Below, piece by piece: positions 15,847 to 23,813 of a stretch of 53,356 bases of DNA. A model generated the notes under the pieces. That model did not search any database, was not told where the DNA came from, and saw only the letters and a list, made by a program, of their open reading frames with translations. The position numbers and the translations under genes were made by a program. This DNA comes from Candidatus Dojkabacteria bacterium (GTDB lineage Bacteria > Patescibacteriota > Dojkabacteria > JAOAGR01). The stretch's first letter is position 1; each line of letters begins with the position of its first letter. The stretch covers positions 1-53,356 of the forward strand of contig JAOAGR010000007.1 of the NCBI GenBank assembly GCA_026415655.1, written 5' to 3'.

Positions 15847-17133
15847 TTATACAGTATTTAAATCAGCAAGTTCGATTATTTCTTCTCGTCCGCTATCCAT
15901 ATATTTAATCTTGGCTATGTTTTTGCCGATTTCATCTTCTCCAACTATAACAACTTTTTTGTAATTCATTTTATTTGCGTAACTCAAGGCTTTAGTCAAT
16001 GTCTCTTTTTTTAATCCCTCAATTATGTTTAGTTCTTTTAATCTTAAATTTTTGGATATATTAAAAAATCTATTAATTTCATTTATCAATAGAGGAAAGT
16101 AATATATGTCTTCATTATCTTGAAAATTAGGCCACAGATTCCAATTTGTCAAAAAAATATCGATGGAAACATCTCCGGGTGCAAAACCTACTGCAGGTAA
16201 ATCTTCAACACCAAATATCTTTCCAAGCCCATTGTATCTTCCTCCCCCAAAAAGCGATCTTTTGAAATCTGGATTATTATCAAATGCTTCAAACACAATG
16301 CCATCATAATAATCAAAACCACGTATCAAATCAGGTGAGTACACTAAATAATCTGCATACTCAGTATTATCTAAATAACTAAAAATCTCATTTATCTCTT
16401 TCACGCCTTTTGAGTCAGAAAGTACTGGATCATCAAGAATGTCATTGTATTTATAATTCATCCATTTATTTATATTTTCAATCTGTGAAGTACTTAAACC
16501 TAAATTAGCTAATTCTGCATTAAAATCATCAGTTGATAACTTATGAAATTTATCTAATTTACGTGAAATTTCTGTTTTAAGTTTTGGATCTAATATCTCT
16601 AGAACTTTTTCAAAAAAATCTTCCATGAGAACTCTATGGTTCAATTTAATATAAAACGACTTTTTTGGTGGATTGAAAACTCTTAATACATCTATAGCCA
16701 ATCTCAATATTTCAATATCAGCCAAGATCGAATTTTCACCAAATATATCTACATTTAACTGCCAAAACTCTCTCAATCTACCTTTTTGCGGTCTTTCCCC
16801 TCTAAAAAAATTAGCTATACTGAATAATCTTAGTGGCTTGGGCGAAGAATTATATACTTGTGAAACCAATCTAGTAACCGATGGTGTCATCTCGGGTCTT
16901 AAACACAACTTTCTTCCCCCACTATCTTCAAAACGGAATAACTCTTTGTTTATATCTTCACCTGATTTTGCTTCATACATTTCTATATGTTCTATGACTG
17001 GAGTAAGATACTCCTGATAACCATATGAAATCGCAACACTTCGCCATTTGTCAAATATATACTTTTGTTTGGCATAATCATCAGGTAAAAAATCTCGACA
17101 TCCTTTGTATGGTTGATTAGAAATTTTTGTCAT
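15847..17133 (-). CDS. hisS: Histidyl-tRNA synthetase
   Basis: This class II synthetase charges tRNA-His. Its 428 residues contain motif 2 (FFRGERPQKGRLREFWQLN, 109-127), the adjacent LRPEMTPS (78-85), the histidine-specific RGFDYYDG segment (family RGLDYYTG), and motif 3 near GGGRYNGLGKIFG. The C-terminal anticodon-binding domain (about 330-428) ends in KKVVIVGEDEIGKNIAKIK. The usual Leu of RGLDYY is Phe, and the last base of that motif is Asp rather than Thr; both are tolerable changes. A TAAAAT hexamer lies 9 nt before the ATG. Confidence 0.97.
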   Translation of the reverse strand: MTKISNQPYKGCRDFLPDDYAKQKYIFDKWRSVAISYGYQEYLTPVIEHIEMYEAKSGEDINKELFRFEDSGGRKLCLRPEMTPSVTRLVSQVYNSSPKPLRLFSIANFFRGERPQKGRLREFWQLNVDIFGENSILADIEILRLAIDVLRVFNPPKKSFYIKLNHRVLMEDFFEKVLEILDPKLKTEISRKLDKFHKLSTDDFNAELANLGLSTSQIENINKWMNYKYNDILDDPVLSDSKGVKEINEIFSYLDNTEYADYLVYSPDLIRGFDYYDGIVFEAFDNNPDFKRSLFGGGRYNGLGKIFGVEDLPAVGFAPGDVSIDIFLTNWNLWPNFQDNEDIYYFPLLINEINRFFNISKNLRLKELNIIEGLKKETLTKALSYANKMNYKKVVIVGEDEIGKNIAKIKYMDSGREEIIELADLNTV

Positions 17134-17189
17134 ATTAACTTTATTTTATTCCAAAAAAGTTATATTGCAATAACTACACTAATTAATAC

Positions 17190-18266
17190 CTAAATATTCT
17201 CAACAAATTGCCATACATTATAAATATCTTCTTTTTTCCAGAAATTACTTTTATCTTTATTTATTAAAGAATGAAACATTATTACATGTTCTTGGTACAC
17301 AGGCAAATCTTGAGACGCATATATCTTTTTTTCTTGTCCATTAGAAAAAACTTTTATAAACATATCAGGTGCTATAAAAATTTTAATAATATCCCCATTA
17401 TTGAAGAATATCTCTATTGAAGTTTCTTTTTCTGGCTGTTTTTTACCAGATTCAAATATTATGTGAATACCATTTTTTTTATCAAATGAGTCAATCAAAA
17501 AATAAGTTTCTGTTAATGAATTATGATTGTCTACTTCATCTCTATAACCATTGTACTGTGCCTTAACAATATTACGAACATCAAGATCATTAACTTCCAA
17601 TACATTACCTATTTTTCTATATAATTTAAGAAGCATTGAAAATAAATGAAATATCATATCTTTTATAGCTCCAATTTTGTCATAATAATTTCCTCTACCC
17701 TCAATACCTATTTTTTCTAATGCTCTTATATGTATTTTAGAAATTTTATTTACATGATTATCAAATAAATCATCGAATTCTGAATAATATTTATCAAAAT
17801 CCAATCCTGGTTTAAACATATAATGATCAAAAAAATGTACATTTTTCTCTAACCTACAATTTTGAACAATATTAAGTATATTTTGATATTCATCAAAATT
17901 TGATGCAAATGGCTTTTCTATAACAATATCAAATTTTGATTTATCCAAAAAACAAAATAAATTTAACAAATTAACAAATGCAACAGGAGGTAGCGCAAGG
18001 TAAACTATCGTATACTCTGCACTACTCAAAATATTTGATATCAATTCAGAATCTCTGTAATCATACTGAATCAAATTAATAAATAAATTATCATATTCAC
18101 CTACAATACTTTGCATTTCATTTGTATCGACAACAGAACGTGATAATCCATATAAATTAATTTTTGTATCTGGATTTAATACTACGAATTCTTTGATAGC
18201 AGGCAAAACTTTCCTTTTTGATACATCACCACTTATACCGGCAATTACAAATTGTATACTTGACAT
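17190..18266 (-). CDS. Divergent, short glucose-6-phosphate dehydrogenase homologue
   Basis: The N-terminal Rossmann signature GISGDVSKRKVLPAI (10-24) is the G6PDH form of GASGDLA-x-RK. It is followed by EKPFA (117-121, family EKPFG), DHYMFKP (147-153, family DHYLGKE) and GRGNYYDKIGAIKDM (190-204, family GRGGYYD...RDM). At 358 residues it is over 100 shorter than standard Zwf. The catalytic histidine region RDM-x-QNH is changed to KDMIFHL, so the base may be His207 only if one residue is deleted. The enzyme may therefore use another sugar phosphate or be weakly active. A TATAAT ends 5 nt before the ATG (leaderless type). No gnd or pgl is nearby. Confidence 0.75.
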   Translation of the reverse strand: MSSIQFVIAGISGDVSKRKVLPAIKEFVVLNPDTKINLYGLSRSVVDTNEMQSIVGEYDNLFINLIQYDYRDSELISNILSSAEYTIVYLALPPVAFVNLLNLFCFLDKSKFDIVIEKPFASNFDEYQNILNIVQNCRLEKNVHFFDHYMFKPGLDFDKYYSEFDDLFDNHVNKISKIHIRALEKIGIEGRGNYYDKIGAIKDMIFHLFSMLLKLYRKIGNVLEVNDLDVRNIVKAQYNGYRDEVDNHNSLTETYFLIDSFDKKNGIHIIFESGKKQPEKETSIEIFFNNGDIIKIFIAPDMFIKVFSNGQEKKIYASQDLPVYQEHVIMFHSLINKDKSNFWKKEDIYNVWQFVENI

Positions 18267-18294
18267 TTCTAATTATAAAAATAAACTTAATATT

Positions 18295-20034
18295 ATGAAA
18301 ATATCAAAGCAAAAAATACTTTTTACATTTGTTGGAATAGTAGCTTTATTATCGATTTTAGCTTTAACATTATTTTTATATTTTTCCAGTAGTGTGAAAT
18401 TAAATATTCACAACAATTATACCGTCCAAGCAGAAAGTAAAACATTTTTAGGTGTTCGCTGGTTAGAAAAAGAATGGTTTTTACATGGTGTGAATATGCC
18501 TTGGATAAGATGGGGATGTGACTTTGGTGGACCATGCTCTGATGGATATGATGGTGTCTCACAGGAGGATGTGCAACAGCGGATTAGACAAAGGTTTAGT
18601 ACTTTAAGGGAAGCAAATGTACACGTAGTTAGATGGTGGTTGTTTCCTCAGTTCAACTATGGTTTGGAGAGGGAAGACTTCGCTGAAACAATCATCGCAG
18701 AAAGGAGAGAAATAAGAATAGATACAGAAACATATTATCAATACTTTCCCATAAGAATATCTTTTGATGTATTCAAGGATATAGATAAAGCCATAGAAAT
18801 AGCTGATGAATATGACATCTATTACAATTTCACCATTTTTAGCAGTATGCATGCAATACCTATGGAATGGGTTATAGAAAGTGAATATAGAGATGCCCTG
18901 GTGAGAGTTCTAGGTGAGTTATTTAGTAGATATGCTAATCATCCGAGAATACTTGCTTGGGAGGTTGTGAATGAGCCTGAATTTGCATCATCTGAATATG
19001 GTGGTGAAGCGAGTACATATTCTATGGATGAAATAATACGGTTCGTCTCTGATATAGTTGCCGAACAAAGAAGAGTATCTCCCAGAACTCTTGTAAACAT
19101 CGGTCCTGCCTTCATAGCAAATACTCGTGAAGATTATAGATATGACATTATTAACAAATGGTTCCAATCCGGCATAAATCCTGATTTCATAAGTCCCCAC
19201 TATTATGATTATATGGATGATAATATCAATATATTTCGTACTGACGCTAACAGATTACGTAGTCTATATGGCTCTAAGACAATACCCATAGTAATTGGTG
19301 AGGGCTATCTTGGTGATCCCGTTGATGCAAATGAAAGACTCGAAAGAACAAGATCTTTAGGCTATGCAGGCTTTTGGGGATGGTCATTATTTCCCGAATC
19401 AACCTACGACAGAATGGAAATCGACTGGGATGGTGTGTCCACGTACGGAAACAACTATGCAGATAATGGTCCAAGACAAACTCTTGAAACACCAACCAAC
19501 ACCCCAACACCAATCAATACTCCAACACCGACATCAACCAATACTCCAACGCCAACATCAACCAGCGCCCCAACACCGACATCAACCAATACTCCAACAC
19601 CAACATCTACCAACACTCCAACTAATACTCCAACACAAGCTAATACTATCTCTCCTACACCAAAACGATCCACAAACAATCAAAACGCTTCATCATCGCC
19701 AACTCCCACTAAGAAGGAGAACACGGATGTTCCAATCACCAATTCCACGGCATCACAACCAACACAAACACCGATAACAGAAATAGCTCAAAAAGAAGGA
19801 TCACATGACGTTACACCAACTACAAACATTACAGATGCTAAAACTTCGGAAACTATTAATGCTTCAAGCAAGAATGAAATTAAGCGATCAAATTTAGATG
19901 AATTTTTGATACGAAACTGGTTATTTTACTGTTGTGGAATAATACTATTGTTATTGGTAATGATACCTCTCCTTTTACCAATAATAAATCGAAAAGAAAA
20001 AAATAAATCAAAAAAATCAAGTCAGGATATTTAA
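18295..20034 (+). CDS. Surface-anchored glycoside hydrolase (GH5-like TIM barrel) with Thr-Pro stalk
   Basis: The protein has 579 residues from ATG 18295; the longer frame from 18193 would overlap the divergent neighbour. Residues 7-33 form a signal anchor. Residues 45-395 form a clan-A glycoside hydrolase barrel: RWWLFPQFNYG, the acid/base site LAWEVVNEPE (Glu227), and the nucleophile strand PIVIGEGYLG (Glu336), followed by FWGWSLFPES. Residues about 399-450 are repeats built on TPTPTSTN. A second Ser/Thr-rich linker runs to 520. The tail is a membrane helix (WLFYCCGIILLLLVMIPLLL) and basic residues. The layout presents the enzyme outside the cell on a stalk. Substrate is likely a beta-linked polysaccharide of cellulase/mannanase type, but the exact family is not certain. 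Confidence 0.85.
   Translation: MKISKQKILFTFVGIVALLSILALTLFLYFSSSVKLNIHNNYTVQAESKTFLGVRWLEKEWFLHGVNMPWIRWGCDFGGPCSDGYDGVSQEDVQQRIRQRFSTLREANVHVVRWWLFPQFNYGLEREDFAETIIAERREIRIDTETYYQYFPIRISFDVFKDIDKAIEIADEYDIYYNFTIFSSMHAIPMEWVIESEYRDALVRVLGELFSRYANHPRILAWEVVNEPEFASSEYGGEASTYSMDEIIRFVSDIVAEQRRVSPRTLVNIGPAFIANTREDYRYDIINKWFQSGINPDFISPHYYDYMDDNINIFRTDANRLRSLYGSKTIPIVIGEGYLGDPVDANERLERTRSLGYAGFWGWSLFPESTYDRMEIDWDGVSTYGNNYADNGPRQTLETPTNTPTPINTPTPTSTNTPTPTSTSAPTPTSTNTPTPTSTNTPTNTPTQANTISPTPKRSTNNQNASSSPTPTKKENTDVPITNSTASQPTQTPITEIAQKEGSHDVTPTTNITDAKTSETINASSKNEIKRSNLDEFLIRNWLFYCCGIILLLLVMIPLLLPIINRKEKNKSKKSSQDI
19487..19640 (+). repeat. Short tandem repeats coding for the Thr-Pro stalk
   Basis: Imperfect repeats of ACTCCAACACC and CATCAACCAAT type code for TPTPTSTN units. 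Such tracts can change length by slippage without breaking the frame, which would lengthen or shorten the stalk. Confidence 0.7.
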
Positions 20035-20441
20035 TTAATAAATATATCATTCGCGGTAAATCCTTGAAAATTCTTGTATCCGCTACATCACAGACATAAA
20101 ATATGTTTTATCTTTCTAATCGCCATACATTCTAATTGAATCTAAATAGCCTAAATAATAAGTGTAGATTTTCCTATAAGTCGGACATATGTCTTCGATT
20201 CTTAATATACGGTGTTGTTGCAAGGAGGAAATTATATCCTGACATGACTTGCATATTCTAAGAATATAACTCTGTTCCGCATTTGTCTGCCAAATGAAAA
20301 AATTCCCCCTAGTCGTACAATATCATATAAATACTAATTATAAATTTTAAAAGTGAACATGAATGATTTTTGGTGTAAAAAATAGTTATTTTGAATGAAA
20401 TCAAAGCTCGCTGCTCGCTGATCATGTTGGTAAACTCTAAG
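20035..20441. other. Non-coding convergent spacer with several palindromes
   Basis: No gene is seen. Between 20184 and 20267 three small symmetric elements cluster: GACATATGTC (20184-20193), the pair TGCAAG/CTTGCA (20219-20224 and 20248-20253) with an inner AGGA/TCCT, and ATATTC/GAATAT (20253-20258 and 20262-20267). They could form stems in a transcript end but none has a clear T-run. Confidence 0.4.
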
Positions 20442-21503
20442 CTAGTTCGTAGTCAAAATCTCCGCCTCATTGTTCCTCATCAATATCATGTCTTCAATTC
20501 TCATTCGATAGTCTTCAAAGACTATCTCAGGCTCAAGTGTAAAAACCATATTATTCTTTAAACTAGTATTTTGGTATTTATCACGATAAAACATCGGTTC
20601 TTCATGTAAATCAAATCCGATACCATGACCAAGAGCCTCAATTTCTAAGGTATCTGCAGGTAAACCAACACTCTTCATCACATCGGTATACGTGTTTAAG
20701 ATATCACCAAAGGTCGTTTGTAAAGATAGAGAATCAATGACTTTATGATGCACCATCTGAAGCTTATTCCAATTTTCTTCTGCTTCAGGATAGTTAATAA
20801 ATTTCATCCTGGTACAATCGGTATAAAATCCATCCAACACAAGACCAAAGTCAATTAGGACTATATCTTTATCTTTGACTTTTATTTTTGACGGAGTACC
20901 AATTGTTGAATATTTTATGTATGGCATTGATACAAGACTAATATCAAATGCTGTCTTATCGGCTAAATTGTGTATTTCATTTCTGATTGTTTTTGCAATC
21001 TCACTCAGAATCACCCCTGGCTTGACCAGATCATAAAATAATTCGACTATCTGATTTAATATCTTCGCAGCTTTTTTGATTTTTTCTATCTCTGCGTCTG
21101 TTTTTATAGAAACCAAATCGAGTATTTCTGGCTCTATGTCGATGAGATCTACATTTTTATCCAATTTAAGAAAATGACTGATCGGCGCTTTGCCTATGAT
21201 TCCTATCTTTCTTTTACCTATCAATAAATTTTTAAGATAGTCAGATATATAATCTTCATCTGGTATAGTAACTATATCACCATCATATGCCTCTGATAGA
21301 AGCTTGGACATGTATTGTATCTCGATATAATAAGATGCGTTTTGATCTATGTAAAAATAATGAAATGGTGATACACACTTTATCCCATTAAATAACAAGT
21401 CATATTTATAAAAGTTCATATCAGAGTAGACCAAAACACAATCTAGTACATAGTCTGAAATAATTTTTCTAACATAATCTATACGTTCTATATTCGCCGA
21501 CAT
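20442..21503 (-). CDS. M24 family metallopeptidase (Xaa-Pro dipeptidase type)
   Basis: This 353-residue pita-bread-fold peptidase is expected to release residues next to proline using two divalent metals. The five ligands are seen in order: Asp in LIDFGLVLDG, Asp in YTDCTRMKF, His in EALGHGIGFDLHEEP, Glu in FTLEPEIVF and Glu in RIEDMILM. Residues 1-120 form the creatinase-type N-terminal domain. It is cytoplasmic, with no signal. GAGGGG, about 9 nt before the ATG, is one of the few Shine-Dalgarno-like sites here. A second, longer M24 enzyme is encoded at 44566-45858. Confidence 0.88.
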   Translation of the reverse strand: MSANIERIDYVRKIISDYVLDCVLVYSDMNFYKYDLLFNGIKCVSPFHYFYIDQNASYYIEIQYMSKLLSEAYDGDIVTIPDEDYISDYLKNLLIGKRKIGIIGKAPISHFLKLDKNVDLIDIEPEILDLVSIKTDAEIEKIKKAAKILNQIVELFYDLVKPGVILSEIAKTIRNEIHNLADKTAFDISLVSMPYIKYSTIGTPSKIKVKDKDIVLIDFGLVLDGFYTDCTRMKFINYPEAEENWNKLQMVHHKVIDSLSLQTTFGDILNTYTDVMKSVGLPADTLEIEALGHGIGFDLHEEPMFYRDKYQNTSLKNNMVFTLEPEIVFEDYRMRIEDMILMRNNEAEILTTN

Positions 21504-22062
21504 TTCAGTTTACCCCTCTATTCTGATTGTAACTACATTTATCCCAATTTTCTATCTACGGGAATAAAACCCGTGAGAATCCGGTATTAATCCTATCTTA
21601 GACTACGCTCGTTAGAATTATCTTCCCTACCGTTGTGATATAAAAATTATTAATATGCTATCACCTAGCCCACCCACCCTGCAGGATATAAGCATAATAA
21701 TGACTGTTAATATAATAACAAAAAACAGTATTTTCTATGTATACCAGACAAACGGGTTAGCATCCAATTAAAGTATTGACAAAGTAACTTGAATTAGATT
21801 TCTATTCAAATAAATCAAACAATAGGCATCAGAGACACCATGATGATCTAACAATAGTCTAAAGGCATACTAATCTAGATTTTTTCCGATTTATGGTCAA
21901 CACTACAAAAACATGAGATAAAGTTTATCATACGTAACTTATAAATGATACTCACCATGAGATTTAAGGGAAACGAAACCCGAAGAATGTGATACCTATT
22001 TTGAATAGAAGCAAAAGGTATACTCGTCTACAGCCTGATTGATAATGCCAACAAATCATCCA
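21504..22062. other. Long non-coding spacer between the M24 peptidase and leuA
   Basis: About 560 bases hold no convincing frame. Visible elements are a small hairpin ACGGG...CCCGT (about 21553-21571), an isolated TTGACA near 21775 without a good -10 at 16-18 bases, and a bulged stem TTGAAT-AGA/TCT-ATTCAA near 21791-21811. No known RNA family is recognised. Confidence 0.4.
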
Positions 22063-23580
22063 TTAATTTAAAGAATTCCTATAAATAAACTTATTAATAG
22101 TATTCAGATAAGCTTTTACCGCTGCGACAACAATATCCGTATCAACACCATGTCCATTATATCTTTCATTACCAATAGAAATTGCAATGTTGGCTTCACC
22201 AATAGCATCCTTACCAGAAGTAACAGCATTTATAGAAAACTCTTCTAGGGTCATACCATAAATACCAATAATCTTCTCTATAGCTTTAAATGCAGCATCA
22301 ATTGGACCGTTTCCGACACTAGACTCAACATATTCCTTTTTACCCTTTTCGATACAAACTGTGGCCGTAGGAATAGTATTATCTCCGGCTATAATTTGAA
22401 CATTCTTTAGAATATAAATCATTTTATCTTCTTGTATGCCCATATCAGCAAAAAGTGCTATCAAATCCTCCTCGTGAACATTCTTTTTCTTATCAGCAAT
22501 CTGCAAAAATTTTTTGTATATCTCTTCGAACATATCTTCGTCATAGCTAATACCTAAATCTCTTAATTTAGCTTTTAGGGCATGTCTACCTGAATGTCTT
22601 CCTAAGACAATATCAGAACCAGATCTACCAACATCTTCTGGTTTCATTATCTCATATGTTTGTTTGTATTTTAAAACTCCATCTTGATGTATACCCGATT
22701 CATGAGCAAATACATTTCGTCCAATTATGGGTTTTGTATAGGCAATAGGAAATCCAATAATAGAAGAAAGCATTTTACTAGTTTTGTATATCTCTTTTGT
22801 ATTTACTCCGCATTCAAAGTCATAAATATCCTTTCTAACATTAATAGCCATCACTACTTCTTCCAAAGCCGCATTACCAGCTCTTTCACCAATGCCATTT
22901 ACACATACCTCTACCTGTCCTGCTCCCGCTTGAAGTCCCATAAGCGAATTAGCTACTGCTAAACCAAGATCATTGTGACAATGTACACTAATTACTGCTC
23001 TATCACCGATTGCTTCTTTTATTTCTTTGACAATGTTATAAAACTCATCCGGTGTAGTATATCCTACAGTATCTGGTATATTAATTGTTGTTGCCCCAGC
23101 CTCAACAGCACATAAAAAAACCTCTTTTAAAAAATTTAAATCACTACGTGTAGCATCCTCAGCTGAAAACTCTACATCGTCAGTTAAACTTTTAGCATAA
23201 GAAACTGCTCTTTTCGCTAGATCAATTACTTCTGCAGGAGTCTTTTTGAGCTTATACTCCATATGTATCGGAGAAGTAGCTATAAATGTATGTATTCTTT
23301 TTCTTTTGGCGGGTTTTATTGCCTCGTACGCTATGCGTATATCTTCCTCAACAGCTCTTGCTAAGGCAGCAATGATGGGTCCCTCTACCTCGCGAGCAAT
23401 TCTATTTACTCCATCAAATTGCTCAGGCGAAGATACCGGAAATCCTGCTTCTATGATGTCAACACCTAACGAAGCTAATTGCTTTGCAAAAACCAATTTA
23501 TCACTAGCAGACATACTTGCACCAGGTGACTGTTCACCATCTCTGAGCGTAGTATCAAAAATCAATATTCTTCTTGCCAT
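22063..23580 (-). CDS. leuA: 2-isopropylmalate synthase
   Basis: LeuA condenses acetyl-CoA with 2-oxoisovalerate in the first committed step to leucine. The 505-residue protein starts with FDTTLRDGEQSPGA (8-21, Asp9 and Arg13), carries the metal-binding HCHND (200-204) and the GxGERAGNA strand (GIGERAGNAALEE), then HESGIHQDGVLKYKQTYEI, which favours LeuA over citramalate or homocitrate synthases. A full C-terminal LeuA regulatory domain (about 385-500) is kept, so leucine feedback is likely. No leuB, leuC, leuD or ilv gene is in the window. TAGAAT ends 6 nt before the ATG. I looked for a T-box or leader peptide and saw none. Confidence 0.95.
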   Translation of the reverse strand: MARRILIFDTTLRDGEQSPGASMSASDKLVFAKQLASLGVDIIEAGFPVSSPEQFDGVNRIAREVEGPIIAALARAVEEDIRIAYEAIKPAKRKRIHTFIATSPIHMEYKLKKTPAEVIDLAKRAVSYAKSLTDDVEFSAEDATRSDLNFLKEVFLCAVEAGATTINIPDTVGYTTPDEFYNIVKEIKEAIGDRAVISVHCHNDLGLAVANSLMGLQAGAGQVEVCVNGIGERAGNAALEEVVMAINVRKDIYDFECGVNTKEIYKTSKMLSSIIGFPIAYTKPIIGRNVFAHESGIHQDGVLKYKQTYEIMKPEDVGRSGSDIVLGRHSGRHALKAKLRDLGISYDEDMFEEIYKKFLQIADKKKNVHEEDLIALFADMGIQEDKMIYILKNVQIIAGDNTIPTATVCIEKGKKEYVESSVGNGPIDAAFKAIEKIIGIYGMTLEEFSINAVTSGKDAIGEANIAISIGNERYNGHGVDTDIVVAAVKAYLNTINKFIYRNSLN

Positions 23581-23813
23581 ATCTTCATTCTAAAACTTTG
23601 ATAAATATTTTACAATATGCAAACTCTATAGATGTTAAATATCAATATATTACTACGAACACAGTAAGTGACCAATTTAATTAAATACAATAATTTATAA
23701 AATATTTACTCTTAATCAGAAGATATAAATGCCATCTAATTTTATAGATCAAATACAATTCATTAACATTAATTTACTACTCTACTATTTATTAAATTGT
23801 TTTAATATTGACT

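Noticed and set aside
19455-19679. Val-Gly repeat frame on the minus strand
   Set aside because: It is the antisense reading of the glycoside hydrolase stalk.
20160-20170. AAGTGTAGAT resembles the end of a Cas12a direct repeat
   Set aside because: It occurs once, the pairing half of the stem (TCTAC) is missing, and the Cas genes here are type II.
22063-23580. Citramalate or homocitrate synthase
   Set aside because: The HESGIHQDGVLK segment and the full LeuA-type C-terminal domain favour 2-isopropylmalate synthase.
23581-23813. T-box or leucine leader peptide ahead of leuA
   Set aside because: No T-box core sequence, no leucine-rich short frame, and the likely -10 lies 6 nt before the start codon.
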